Shown piece by piece: positions 9,876 to 20,226 of a stretch of DNA of 64,000 nucleotides. Origin of the DNA: Pyropia haitanensis (lineage: Eukaryota > Rhodophyta > Bangiophyceae > Bangiales > Bangiaceae). How positions within the stretch are numbered: position 1 is the first letter of the stretch; every line of letters begins with the position of its first letter. A program made the position numbers and the translations under genes. The notes below the pieces were generated by a model. It saw only the letters and a program-made list of their open reading frames with translations, was not told the origin of the DNA and made no database searches. The stretch lies in NCBI GenBank assembly GCA_008729055.1, contig SDUX01000002.1, forward strand, positions 3,685,874 through 3,749,873, given 5' to 3'.

Positions 9876-12800
9876 CTATAAGGTAAATGTCCCGTGCACG
9901 GGCAAAGGGACTATCCCCTCGCAAAACATGATGACACGGCCCGGGATTCTCTGCACGAGCTCAGCAGCACAGCTGAGCTCAAACTGAGACACCAGCTCAA
10001 AAGTGTGCAGCAGAGGAACATGACGCGGAACCGAGCGCACGTGCAGGTGCACAACACCCGCAGCTTGACCGCCTCCAACAGACGATGGTCCAGCGACACC
10101 ACGCGGAGGCGCCCTCGACGGTCGTCGACGTTGCACCAAGTACGAACCCACCGCCTGTAGAATGTCGTGAGACAGTGCCGAAGCCGGCGTGGTGCGACCG
10201 CCCGTGTCGACAAAAGCAGCAACATCAACAGGTTGCATTTGCTGCGGCGGGCTTGAGCTGCGCTCAACTACGACCGTGTAGCGATAAGGAAGACCGGCAC
10301 CCGTCGACGTCTTCGTCATCCTTGCCGCCACATGCAGCCGACCACCGGGTCCCGTGTCCATGTGCATGGGTAGGGAGAAAGCCAACACGTGGCCACCACG
10401 CGGAAGTGCCGCACACCGCCCGACGTCAGCCGACCACTGCTCCAGGTCGGCAGTGATCGTTTGCGGCGTGCTTGGGGGGTGTCCGGCCCTTACTTGACCA
10501 CAACTGTGGCACGTACCCGCATCAGGCGCCGGCGGGGATGATATCTGCTGGCCCTTGCCTTTCTTCTTGCGGGCTGCACCAACCAGCTGATTGCCGTTCG
10601 GTTTCCGCTTCCCCGGTCTCGGCTGTGCGGCTGCCTTGGCGCGGGCGGCACGGGCGACCTTGGTAGGATCCCGGTCGGCGTACAGGACAGGCATTCGACG
10701 AATGAGGTGCTGCTGCATATCTGCGACCAAACCTGCTTCAAGGTCGCCCGGTATCCACGTACTCTTGGCGTCCCATCGAAAGTGAAGAGCGAGGGGTGTG
10801 TTGTGCACGCCACCATCGCCCGCGTACTTGACCGTACAGCCGCGTTCGCGTAGAGCACTGCGCACATCAGCATGAGCGACGGACGACGCGATGATCTCCC
10901 GGTCAACAGCAGTGAGTCCACCGCCAACAGACCGGGCACCCAGCTGGATGTCGATGTTCTTGCGTAGACAGAGCCTGCGGGACAACCACTGCAGAGCAGC
11001 GTTTTCTGGGTTGATGTTGCGCCGCAAGATGTCGTCTCTAAAGCCGCTTGGTTGCCCGAAGACGTGCTTTTCGCTGATCGTCCGGCCGCCCGCGTGCAAT
11101 CCGCCCGGACCACATCCAAAGGCATCCTCCATGAAGAACTTCATGGCCACAGGAAGCTCGAAGGCAATGGAGAGCTCATCGAAAAAATCGCATCGGGCAT
11201 CGGCACTCGAGATACCGACCAGGAAGGAAAATGACATCAGGTAGTGGGCAACACCAAGGAAGGCCATCATGCTCTTGTCGCTGGATGTTCGCACAACGAA
11301 CAAAGCACGTAACAGAGTAGCGATGTTCTTCCTTGTCCGTTCGCTCCGTTTGTACACGCCGTTGCGAGGGTTGGTCGCCACAGCGCCGGCCGCGGGCTCT
11401 TCGTCGCCGCTGACCTCTGCGGTCAAGTTCTCGACAACCTCGTCGTCCACTTGTGCATCCGCGACCTGCACTCGCTTCCGCGCTGGTCGGCCGGCTTGGT
11501 CTCCCACTGGCGTGCCCCGAGCGGAATACAGACCAGCTGCAGTCACGTCCGACTCAGACGCGTTGAGTAGACCACCAGACTGGGACAATTGCGTTGCTCC
11601 TGGAACAGCCGGACCTTCCTGATTGCACTCTGAGGCGCCAGAAAAGCAGGGGCGTTCCGCCCGTCTTGCTCCAGGAACAGTTGTACTCAGATTTGCACGA
11701 TCCAGTGACGCAGCACCCACTGACGGCCCTCGCCAAGAACCTTCCGCGGAGGCGCGACGGAAGCGGGCAGCGCGGGTCGGGGGACGTCCTGCCCCAGTAC
11801 CCATCCTCGGCTGTGGAGTCGCAGAAGAACCCCGACGTGCAGGCGCCTGCTCGGCCGATGTTCCATCCCCAGGACGTGGCGCGGCGTAGCGACCGCGGAG
11901 CCCGGGCGCGCCCATAGGAGGTGGGGGGACGGCACAATGAGGCGGCCCGGCGTGGTGGCGTTGGTGTCCGGGCGCGTCCCCAGTCGCGGGGATGGCAACA
12001 GGCTGCGGTGGTACAGCGTGGCGGCCGTGATAGCCAGACACGCCCATCGGAAGCGGCGGGGCGATAGGAAGGGGCGGTACCGTGTACCCGCCTTGGTGTC
12101 CAGGCGTTTCCAAAGAAACCGGGGAGACAACGCGGAGAGGCGGCATGGCGTAGTGGCCACGGCGCCAGGGCGAGTCCTCAATCGGGGGGGTCTCCAGAGG
12201 AAGTTGTGGCAGGATGCGGATGCCATTGTTGACGGGAGCTCCTGCTGGAGAAGGTGGGGCAGGCGGAAGAGGCAACACGGTATAGCGAGCGCGGGGCGCG
12301 GCCGTGTGCTCAAGAGGCGGCGGGGCGACACGAAACGATGGCGATGCGTACCGGCCGTGGTGCCCAGATGCGCCCATAGAAGGCGAGTGGACGACGCGGA
12401 GTGGCGGTACGGCGTAGCGGCTAGGGTACCCGGGCGCGCCCACATTCGGGGGGTTGGCCACAGACCGCGACGGCACGGGGTAGCGGCCGGGGTGCCCAGG
12501 TGCGTCCATGGGAAGCGATGTCCCAACGGGAAGATGTGGCGAAGCACCCGCAGTTCGTGGCATAACATGTCCGCCTTGCTGCATACCGCTGTCCGCAGGT
12601 GGGTGAGTGGGAGACCGTAGTGGGGCCAGCAAAGTCGCAGCCGCTCTGGTCGCGGACCCGCGGTGCGCCCCGTTGACGCTGGTGAGGTGGGGCAATACAG
12701 GGGTGTCCTGGGACATGACGTCTCGTCGATGTATCCCTGCTGCAAACTTGTCGCCCATTGCTCGGTCACCGGTTGCATTCCCGTCCATTGCGTCCGCCTC

Positions 12801-13886
12801 ATGGGCCTGTGTGAGAACATGGGTATTAACCCAGTCATCACCCGCGCTGTCATCCACCCAGCGCGCTTCCCGGTCCTCAGCGTCGACCTGGCGGCGGTCG
12901 GCGTCCTCGTGACCGCCGACGGAGCCCGAGCGCGCCTGGTCGTCCGTCCCTTCCACAGGTGGCTGGTCACCAACCCAATCGCGCACAGTGTTGTCCACCA
13001 CACCCAGATCATCGCTGTCCCCGTCGTCCGCATCACCCTCCTCTTCCTCCTCGTGCTTAACATCTGCGTCGCCGCCCTTGTCACGCCCGTCGCCGCCGTT
13101 GTTGTCTTCTTCTTCGCTGTCCGAGGCTTCAACCTTGCCGTCGGACGCATCCGACGCATCCGACGCGGCAGCCTCGTCGTCGGAAGTACCCACCTCGTCG
13201 TCTGACACGCCTGTCTCGCCGTCAGACGCATCCACCTTGACATCGTCGCACACGTCATTGTCCTCGTCGCCATCCTCGCCCGCTGACGCATCCGCAGGAC
13301 GGTCCTCGTTCATCTCCGCGTTCGACTCATCTGCCTCGGTCCCAGATACAGCCGCCCGACCGACAGGGGCCTCCTCATCGTCCTCCTCGCCCATCACGTC
13401 CTCCCCTCGCTCCTCGGTCACCACGGGGACGACCTTGGAGACCGGCGCGTCGGTTGCGGGCGAGGCGGGGTAGATGGCCTCGTCGTTCATGTACACCAAA
13501 GGATCGTCGTCGACTACGTGGGCACCGGCATAGGCGTTCAGTACGTAAGGTGTAGATGTACGCATCATCGGCGTTCTGCCACCTGTCACCGTTGACGTAG
13601 GCGCAGCACACTCTCCGTCGCAAACAGCGCTGCGGCACCACGGTAGGCCGACCAAGGGAGTGACCGACAACCCGCCGATAATCACGCTGGTACGACACCG
13701 CCGCCGCGAGAAGGTGTACCTTGCCGAGCTCAAAACCACCGCTACCTCTGCCGCGGGACCAACGGCTGCAATACGACGGTGGGCGGCCGTCCGATTGCTA
13801 CAGGAAGAGCGCTCGTAAGGTGAGAAGCGCGGGGCACCTGCTGCGACCGCGGCCGCGACTAGCCGTCTGCAGGGTGACCGACACAA
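9876..13886 (-). CDS. Unknown 1336-aa protein: acidic region, Pro-rich repeats, novel C-terminal domain (ORF2 of the putative element)
   Basis: Not recognised. Residues about 165-310 are very acidic (Asp/Ser/Glu, with SDDE and SDASDAS stretches). Residues about 430-670 carry many copies of a 20-26 residue unit built on G-H-x-G-R-Y followed by a PP-L/P step, giving a Tyr/Pro-rich flexible region. The C-terminal part from about residue 845 (after EEPAAGAV) is globular in composition. It includes RKNIATLLRALF, FRDDILRRNINPENAALQWL and a Lys-rich patch (RKKKGKG) before a CHSC pair. The ORF is open for 4 kb without long G/C runs. It is divergent from the plus-strand ORF at 16554, with the tandem array between. 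It could be an accessory DNA-binding protein of the element, but nothing seen proves a function. Confidence 0.5.
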   Translation of the reverse strand: MCRSPCRRLVAAAVAAGAPRFSPYERSSCSNRTAAHRRIAAVGPAAEVAVVLSSARYTFSRRRCRTSVIIGGLSVTPLVGLPWCRSAVCDGECAAPTSTVTGGRTPMMRTSTPYVLNAYAGAHVVDDDPLVYMNDEAIYPASPATDAPVSKVVPVVTEERGEDVMGEEDDEEAPVGRAAVSGTEADESNAEMNEDRPADASAGEDGDEDNDVCDDVKVDASDGETGVSDDEVGTSDDEAAASDASDASDGKVEASDSEEEDNNGGDGRDKGGDADVKHEEEEEGDADDGDSDDLGVVDNTVRDWVGDQPPVEGTDDQARSGSVGGHEDADRRQVDAEDREARWVDDSAGDDWVNTHVLTQAHEADAMDGNATGDRAMGDKFAAGIHRRDVMSQDTPVLPHLTSVNGAHRGSATRAAATLLAPLRSPTHPPADSGMQQGGHVMPRTAGASPHLPVGTSLPMDAPGHPGRYPVPSRSVANPPNVGAPGYPSRYAVPPLRVVHSPSMGASGHHGRYASPSFRVAPPPLEHTAAPRARYTVLPLPPAPPSPAGAPVNNGIRILPQLPLETPPIEDSPWRRGHYAMPPLRVVSPVSLETPGHQGGYTVPPLPIAPPLPMGVSGYHGRHAVPPQPVAIPATGDAPGHQRHHAGPPHCAVPPPPMGAPGLRGRYAAPRPGDGTSAEQAPARRGSSATPQPRMGTGAGRPPTRAARFRRASAEGSWRGPSVGAASLDRANLSTTVPGARRAERPCFSGASECNQEGPAVPGATQLSQSGGLLNASESDVTAAGLYSARGTPVGDQAGRPARKRVQVADAQVDDEVVENLTAEVSGDEEPAAGAVATNPRNGVYKRSERTRKNIATLLRALFVVRTSSDKSMMAFLGVAHYLMSFSFLVGISSADARCDFFDELSIAFELPVAMKFFMEDAFGCGPGGLHAGGRTISEKHVFGQPSGFRDDILRRNINPENAALQWLSRRLCLRKNIDIQLGARSVGGGLTAVDREIIASSVAHADVRSALRERGCTVKYAGDGGVHNTPLALHFRWDAKSTWIPGDLEAGLVADMQQHLIRRMPVLYADRDPTKVARAARAKAAAQPRPGKRKPNGNQLVGAARKKKGKGQQISSPPAPDAGTCHSCGQVRAGHPPSTPQTITADLEQWSADVGRCAALPRGGHVLAFSLPMHMDTGPGGRLHVAARMTKTSTGAGLPYRYTVVVERSSSPPQQMQPVDVAAFVDTGGRTTPASALSHDILQAVGSYLVQRRRPSRAPPRGVAGPSSVGGGQAAGVVHLHVRSVPRHVPLLHTFELVSQFELSCAAELVQRIPGRVIMFCEGIVPLPVHGTFTL

Positions 13887-13948
13887 GGTCGAGAGCGGCA
13901 GCTCCGCACCCGCGGGTCCGCGCCGCGTCCGCGGCAGCAGCTACTGCA

Positions 13949-13980
13949 GTGGGAGGCGGCCGGACGCGGCCGCCTCCCAC
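13949..13980. promoter_or_regulatory. 13-bp perfect hairpin 63 nt upstream of the 1336-aa ORF
   Basis: The arms 13949-13961 and 13968-13980 are perfectly complementary, with a 6-nt loop (ggacgc). The hairpin lies in the 5' leader or promoter of the minus-strand ORF starting at 13886. A binding site for an element-encoded protein or a structured leader are both possible. Confidence 0.4.
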
Positions 13981-14089
13981 CGCGGACCGGCCGGGAAGGG
14001 CAGGAATGTGGTGGGAGAGGGGGTCAAGCAGGCGGCAGCTGCCTCCAGCGGCCACAGCCGCCGAAAAGAGCAGGTATGAAATCAAGCCG

Positions 14090-15838
14090 GATGACGGGGT
14101 GGGTAGCGTCATAAGCGGCGACGGCCGCGGTGGTGCAGGCAGACGGCCGCCCACCACCCGCGACGAAAAGCAGGGATGAACAGCAAAAGGGGAAAGAGGG
14201 GTGTGTCGTCATCAACGGTGCTGCGGGCAGACGGCCGCCCACCGCGCGCCATGAAGAGCAGGGATGAGCCGGAAGAGGGGAAGGAGGGAGGGTGTCGTCA
14301 TGAGCGGTGCAGCGTGCAGGCGGCCGCCCACCACGCGCCACGAAGAGCAGGGATGAGCCGGAAGAGGGGAAGGGGGTGGGTGGCGGTGCTGCGGGCAGAC
14401 GGCCGCCCACCGCGCGCCATGAAGAGCAGGGACGAGCTGAAAGAAGGGAAGGGGGTGGGTGGCGGTGCTGCGCGCAGACGGCCGCCCACCGCGCGCCATG
14501 AAGAGCAGGGACGAGCCGGAAGAGGGGAAGGGGGTGGGTGGCGGTGCTGCGGGCAGACGGCCGCCCACCACGCCCCCCGAAAGCAGGGATGAGCTGAAAG
14601 AGGGGAAGGAGGGAGGGTGTCGTCATGAGCGGTGCTGCGCGCAGACGGCCGCCCACCGCGCGCCATGAAGAGCAGGGACGAGCCGGAAGAGGGGAAGGGG
14701 GTGGGTGGCGGTGCTGCGGGCAGACGGCCGCCCACCGCGCGCCATGAAGAGCAGGGACGAGCTGAAAGAGGGGAAGGGGGTGGGTGGCGGTGCTGCGCGC
14801 AGACGGCCGCCCACCGCGCGCCATGAAGAGCAGGGACGAGCCGGAAGAGGGGAAGGGGGTGGGTGGCGGTGCTGCGGGCAGACGGCCGCCCACCACGCCC
14901 CCCGAAAGCAGGGATGAGCTGAAAGAGGGGAAGGAGGGAGGGTGTCGTCATGAGCGGTGCTGCGCGCAGACGGCCGCCCACCGCGCGCCATGAAGAGCAG
15001 GGACGAGCCGGAAGAGGGGAAGGGGGTGGGTGGCGGTGCTGCGGGCAGACGGCCGCCCACCACGCCCCCCGAAAGCAGGGATGAGCTGAAAGAGGGGAAG
15101 GAGGGAGGGTGTCGTCATGAGCGGTGCTGCGCGCAGACGGCCGCCCACCGCGCGCCATGAAGAGCAGGGACGAGCCGGAAGAGGGGAAGGGGGTGGGTGG
15201 CGGTGCTGCGGGCAGACGGCCGCCCACCACGCCCCCCGAAAGCAGGGATGAGCTGAAAGAGGGGAAGGAGGGAGGGTGTCGTCATGAGCGGTGCTGCGCG
15301 CAGACGGCCGCCCACCGCGCGCCATGAAGAGCAGGGACGAGCCGGAAGAGGGGAAGGGGGTGGGTGGCGGTGCTGCGGGCAGACGGCCGCCCACCACGCC
15401 CCCCGAAAGCAGGGATGAGCTGAAAGAGGGGAAGGAGGGAGGGTGTCGTCATGAGCGGTGCTGCGTGCAGACGGCCGCCCACCGCGCGCCATGAAGAGCA
15501 GGGACGAGCCGGAAGAGGGGAAGGGGGTGGGTGGCGGTGCTGCGGGCAGACGGCCGCCCACCACGCCCCCCGAAAGCAGGGACGAGCTGAAAGAGGGGAA
15601 GGAGGGAGGGTGTCGTCATGAGCGGTGCTGCGCGCAGACGGCCGCCCACCGCGCGCCATGAAGAGCAGGGACGAGCCGGAAAAGGGGAAGGGGGTGGGTG
15701 GCGGTGCTGCGGGCAGACGGCCGCCCACCACGCCCCCCGAAAGCAGGGATGAGCTGAAAGAGGGGAAGGAGGGAGGGTGTCGTCATGAGCGGTGCTGCGT
15801 GCAGACGGCCGCCCACCGCGCGCCACGAAGAGCAGGCT
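14090..15838. repeat. Higher-order tandem array: 79-bp and 88-bp subunits forming a 167-bp unit
   Basis: Each subunit starts gcagacggccgcccacc. One type continues with gcgcgccatgaagagcag and is about 79 bp; the other continues with acgccccccgaaagcag and is about 88 bp because it ends with tgtcgtcatgagcggtgctgc. From about 14950 to 15790 the two alternate regularly, giving a 167-bp higher-order unit repeated five times almost without change. Toward 14090-14400 copies are diverged and less ordered. Several ORFs of 60-150 codons across the array come from the repeat and are not genes. The array separates two divergent ORFs. Confidence 0.9.
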
Positions 15839-16553
15839 TACGCCGGGAGGATAGGATCTCAATGTCTTCAGTAACTTCCCCACGACGTCAAGTGGCCAGA
15901 GCTTCATACTTTTCGCAAGTACGATTTATATATTATCCTGAGGTTGTGGTACCCCGTATATATTTTTGAGATAGCCTTTCCTGTCAATCAGTTTGGCGCG
16001 GGCAGGCCTCTGAACGGCAACGTGCACATATCGTGACGTGTGGGGGGGGGGTGCTATGTTAATCTTTACATCATCTAGTTCTGTTGTGCTGTACTTCACA
16101 TGAGTGCGTTGGACACGACGTGAACACTTCATTGGCGCGAGATCCCGCCTGGTCGCATGTCTCTCGTGTGCAGTACAACAATTGCCCGCTGCGCCCGACG
16201 AGTGCTCGTTCAGGCTCGCGCAGGGATAGAGCGGTCATACGGGTGCGGGAAGAGGGGTTGGGGAGCATGTTCATGACCGCCGTCATGGACCGTTCCGTAG
16301 CGGCCACGGCGGCTGCGGCCCGCGGCGACCGACCGCTGCAGCTGTGGCGGCGTGCTCTGCAGCTTCCAGCACCTGATGCAGCAGCTGCAGCAGCTGCAGC
16401 TGCTGCTGCTGGCGCTGCATTTGCAGCCTGCTCGCGGCGAGGCCCCGACCACGGCCGCGGTCGAGGGGGGCGCGTCCGCGGCGGCTGCAGTATTTAGATG
16501 GGTGCCGGCTGCAGTTCCAGGGCTGCAGCCCGTCATGGTAGTCGGTCGAGCGT
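15839..16553. other. Leader/promoter region of the 653-aa ORF
   Basis: AT-richer at 15900-16120 (tatatatttttgag near 15956), then rising GC. A CAG/CTG-rich stretch at about 16375-16415 would give poly-Ala, Leu or Gln depending on frame. A plus-strand frame at 16084-16497 has no recognisable protein features. Confidence 0.4.
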
Positions 16554-18515
16554 GTGTGTGCGGTCATCCTGCAGTCGCCGGGTATGAGCGGCGCCGCTGC
16601 CGTCCGCGGGGGGCGGCGGCGAGCAGCTAATGGCCCGCACGTCGTCGCCCGTCCCCGAGGTTTCCCGTGTGGCTCTACCTGCGTCCCCATCCGCCGGAAC
16701 AGCCGCGACGGTGGTGATTGTGATCGTAGTATGGTGGCTACGCGCGGCCGGGATTATAATGCCCGTGGACCGCGGACGAGGGCGCAGGCCAGCGCGGCCG
16801 GAGTTGCCCGGCGGCTCGTCGCCGCCCGACCTGATCCCGAGCGCATGGGTCGAGCGCGCCGCATGTCGACTCATCCAGACGTCAACCACTACCGCCAAGC
16901 ACGACACGCTGCGGTGGCCCCTGCTGGTCTGATGGCTGGTGCGGACAGCTCAGGCGGCGCCGATGGCGCGGGTGTCGCCAACGGGCCAGGCGGGGACGAC
17001 GGCTTTGGCGGTGACGACGGCTCTGGCCGTGACGACGGCTCTTGTGGTGACGACGGCTGTGGCGGCAATGATGGCACGGGTGGTGGTGGTACGCCTGCCG
17101 TGCCTGGCGGGCCTGGTGGCGACGACGGTCCTGGTGTGAATGGTGGTGCGCCCGTCGTGGACGACGTGCCTGGTGGCGAGGACGGCTCTGGCGGCGACGG
17201 CTGGCTTGGTGTGGATCATGGTGGGCCTGCCGTGAGCGGCAGGCAGGGCGGCGACGACGGCTCTGGCGGCGGTGTCGGATATGGTGGCAGTCAAGGGTTT
17301 GTCAGAGGAGGAGACGGTGTCGCGTCAAGTCAGCTGTTGGTGCGTTCTACACGCGGGAAAGGGCGTTTGAACGTCGCGAATGGTGTTGGTTCAAGTGTCT
17401 ACCTAAACGAGCCGCCAGACGGCTTCGCCACGCGTCACGTCAGTCGCCGTAAGTCAAGAACTCCCCGGTATGTGAAGCCCGGAAGTCGGACGTTCAGTCG
17501 GGATCTTACGTGGGCGGACGAGCCCATGGTTCCTTACCGTGGGACCCGGTTCTACAGCGGTCAAGGTGCAGCATCGGGTGAGCGTGCGCGATATTCGTCT
17601 ATGGACTACACACCGCGCTCACCTTTATCGACCCTACCTGATGGCTTCGACCCTCCAAACGATGACACCACGTCACAAGAGGGGGAGAAATTACCGCTCC
17701 CGGCGGATGACTCGGCGTCGCGAGATGCAGTGGCGCCCCCTGCTGATAGGGCCCGCGAAGAGGTCGGGGATTTGTCCCTCTCTCCAAACCAGGCAGCTTC
17801 GTCGGCGCGTTCAAGACAACGCTTCCGAGACACGGCGCCACAGGCGCGTGCCCTCGCCCCGGCCATGCCGCTGGCATCGCCGGCGACCGTCAAGCAAGAA
17901 CCGGGAATAGCTCCCCGTCTGGCAGCCGCGGCGGGCTTCCGAGACACGGCGCCACAGGCGCGTGCCCTCGCCTCGGGCATGCCGCTGGCACCGCCGGCGA
18001 CCGTCAAGCAAGAACCGGGCATAGCTCCCCGTCTGGCAGTCGCGGCGGGCTTCCGAGACACGGCGCCACGGGCGCGTGCCCTCGCCCCGGGCATGCCGGT
18101 TGGCTGTGGCGACGCGGGCGAGGGTGTGCGCGTCGTCAAGCCAGAGCCGTCACCGCTTGGCGGAGGCGGTCCGAGTGGTGAGCCTCTCGATACGCGTTCC
18201 GGTTCATCTCAGGACGAGAGGGACTACTACCATAGGCCAGGGTTTGATGCGTACCGCCGCCCTCTTCTAGTACGCGTACGAAGGTCACCTCTCGCGGGCT
18301 CTGGTGTTCCAGAGTATGGGCCGGCACGTGCTCTCCTTCAAGTACAGGATGAGACCCGCGCGCCATCGCGGGAGGGTGCGGGTGCCGGAACACCGGCTGG
18401 GGCGGGTGGCCCGTCGCAGGAGGGTGTTGGTCGAGGTGCGTCATCGGCGGCAGGTGGCACCTGGCGGGGGGATGATGGTGAGGCTGCGTCGACTGGGTCC
18501 GATAACCCGCCGTGA
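16554..18515 (+). CDS. Unknown 653-aa low-complexity protein with Gly/Asp repeats and 38-aa repeats bearing SUMO-type motifs (ORF3 of the putative element)
   Basis: Not recognised. Residues about 125-250 are a Gly/Asp-rich repeat (units like GGDDGSG, with GPAVSG-type breaks). A Ser/Arg-rich middle follows. At 17822-18105 a 38-residue unit beginning FRDTAPQARALA occurs two and a half times. Two units contain VKQEP and the segment after the third contains VKPEP; all three match the psi-K-x-E consensus for SUMO attachment. The C-terminus is Gly/Ser-rich. The first Met of the open frame is used as start; translation could begin later, for example at MSGAAAVRG. It is divergent from the 1336-aa ORF across the tandem array. 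Coding status is supported by the in-frame amino-acid repeats rather than by homology. Confidence 0.45.
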   Translation: MCAVILQSPGMSGAAAVRGGRRRAANGPHVVARPRGFPCGSTCVPIRRNSRDGGDCDRSMVATRGRDYNARGPRTRAQASAAGVARRLVAARPDPERMGRARRMSTHPDVNHYRQARHAAVAPAGLMAGADSSGGADGAGVANGPGGDDGFGGDDGSGRDDGSCGDDGCGGNDGTGGGGTPAVPGGPGGDDGPGVNGGAPVVDDVPGGEDGSGGDGWLGVDHGGPAVSGRQGGDDGSGGGVGYGGSQGFVRGGDGVASSQLLVRSTRGKGRLNVANGVGSSVYLNEPPDGFATRHVSRRKSRTPRYVKPGSRTFSRDLTWADEPMVPYRGTRFYSGQGAASGERARYSSMDYTPRSPLSTLPDGFDPPNDDTTSQEGEKLPLPADDSASRDAVAPPADRAREEVGDLSLSPNQAASSARSRQRFRDTAPQARALAPAMPLASPATVKQEPGIAPRLAAAAGFRDTAPQARALASGMPLAPPATVKQEPGIAPRLAVAAGFRDTAPRARALAPGMPVGCGDAGEGVRVVKPEPSPLGGGGPSGEPLDTRSGSSQDERDYYHRPGFDAYRRPLLVRVRRSPLAGSGVPEYGPARALLQVQDETRAPSREGAGAGTPAGAGGPSQEGVGRGASSAAGGTWRGDDGEAASTGSDNPP

Positions 18516-20226
18516 GGGGGCGGGGGCCCTATGCGTGACGCGGTGTGTGATTGTGGTGCTGGGAAGTCGTCAGTCTGTGTGCATCCGGGGTGTTTTTCAC
18601 CCAGCTCTCATTCGGGTGGTGGTCAGTGTGGGAGTACGGTAGAGTAAGATGATTCAGTACAAGGGTTGTGTTCCTGTCTGTTCGTCATGCAGTGCCGTAA
18701 TGATGCGTGTACAGCGTCATGTGCTAAACACCTGCTCAACGTACATGCACTCTTTAAGGGGCTGGCTGCTTGCAAGAACGATCATGACCTTCAGTCGGCC
18801 TGCTCCGTAACAATGTGTGACCATGTGCGTTGACCGGATAGTTGTGGGCGTTCGGATGCACTCTCGTCAATGTCCTCCATGCGGATGCCTCCCATGTGTG
18901 CACCATCCCTCCATCGCACACCATCGACACGACGGACCAGCCGCGCCGAAATGCCAACGACAGACATGAGTACACAACGACGAGCAACGAAACAGGAGAC
19001 TAGAACGGGGCAAAATCACCGGTCGCCGTGGAATGGGCGTGGTGCGCCGCCATGTCGAGACCATGCAGGAAACCGCGTCTCCGCTGTGCTGTCGTGCAAA
19101 AAAGAACACGCCCGAGAGTGTGCGGGTGGAGTAGTCGATGTTGTAGCCAGTCCCGAGAGTATGTGCATAGTATCGGTACAGGTGTTGGCTCATGCGCAAC
19201 ATCGTGAAAACACAACAACATGCATCATCCAGCCGCCATTGTCCCATGTCAGTTATATAACGAAAGCTCGGGAGGGGTGCAGTGCGCATGAGACACACGA
19301 AACGTCGCCATGCCGTCGCACGGGTTGACGTTCAGGATCGAGGACGTGTGGAAGAGCTCGTAGGAAGTGAGGGTGGCGCGCATGGAGCCTCGTCGACGAA
19401 CTTCATCGGCCGCGTTAGCTGCTTCAGGAGCGTGCAATGGCCGGCCGCGTTACCTGCTCGGTGACAAAAGGCGCACAGTACAACATTGGTTACGTATACG
19501 TACCTCGTGGAGGCACATCGTCCGTGTGTGACATCGTGCGGTATCGTTGTGATGCTCCTCTGCGCTTTTGCGGCATCCCGGCGTCGAGTGGGGTGACGTG
19601 AAAGGTAGACGGTTGCACACGGCATCGTCGCAACTGGTCTTCCTTTGTCACTGTAACTTGATCTAAATGTTCTTCTTACGGTACTGACATGCCACGACGT
19701 CCTTCTTTGGCGGGCCGCCTTGGCCACGTGTGTCAATCTCGTCCGCTGTCCCCCGATCCGTCCTGGCTTTTTCCGATGAATGAGACACTTTCGCCAAAAT
19801 TCTGTTGGCCATGCGGCGCCACATTTATGCTTTCAACGTTACTCCGGGGGGTCCACTATTCTCAAATGGGGCCTTTGGCAACGCTTTGGGCCGTCCATGT
19901 AGCCGAAATGGTAACGAGATGGCGAGTTCGGTGTTCGTTGAACGGTGAGGACGTCGGTTGATGAGTGAATGCACTTGTATTCCAAATACTATACAATGAC
20001 AATGAGTCCTCGTTTCAAGTGACAAGTGCGTCTACCTACTTGATTCCAAATCTTATACAATTTTATTCATGACCTTCTCGGGCGACTGCGTCGTGCTCAT
20101 GTGATGCGCTCGTTGCGTCGCACAGGACGTTTGTTGTGCACTCTGTGCAGTGCACTCCGTGCAATCAAACTGACAAAGCTGTGCACTCGAAATGACACTC
20201 GCACTGCCGTTTCGCGGTGTCACTCT
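18516..20226. other. Non-coding right subterminal region of the putative element
   Basis: No gene recognised. A diverged direct repeat (ttccaaat…tatacaat) is at 19980 and 20044. gtgcac and tgtcatt motifs are frequent at 20130-20200, as in the left subterminal region. Confidence 0.45.

Noticed and set aside
4080..13886. Retrotransposon with gag and pol
   Set aside because: No reverse transcriptase, integrase or protease motif and no long terminal direct repeats were seen.
14090..15838. Possible CRISPR array
   Set aside because: The units are contiguous, with no unique spacers, and the context is eukaryotic.
14176..15969. A dozen overlapping ORFs of 60-310 codons on both strands
   Set aside because: They are translations of the 79/88-bp tandem repeat; the same peptide recurs and both strands are open at once.
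16084..16497. 137-codon plus-strand ORF with poly-Ala
   Set aside because: Its only striking feature is a CAG/CTG-type repeat translated as Ala; no homology-like sequence and it lies in the probable leader of ORF3.
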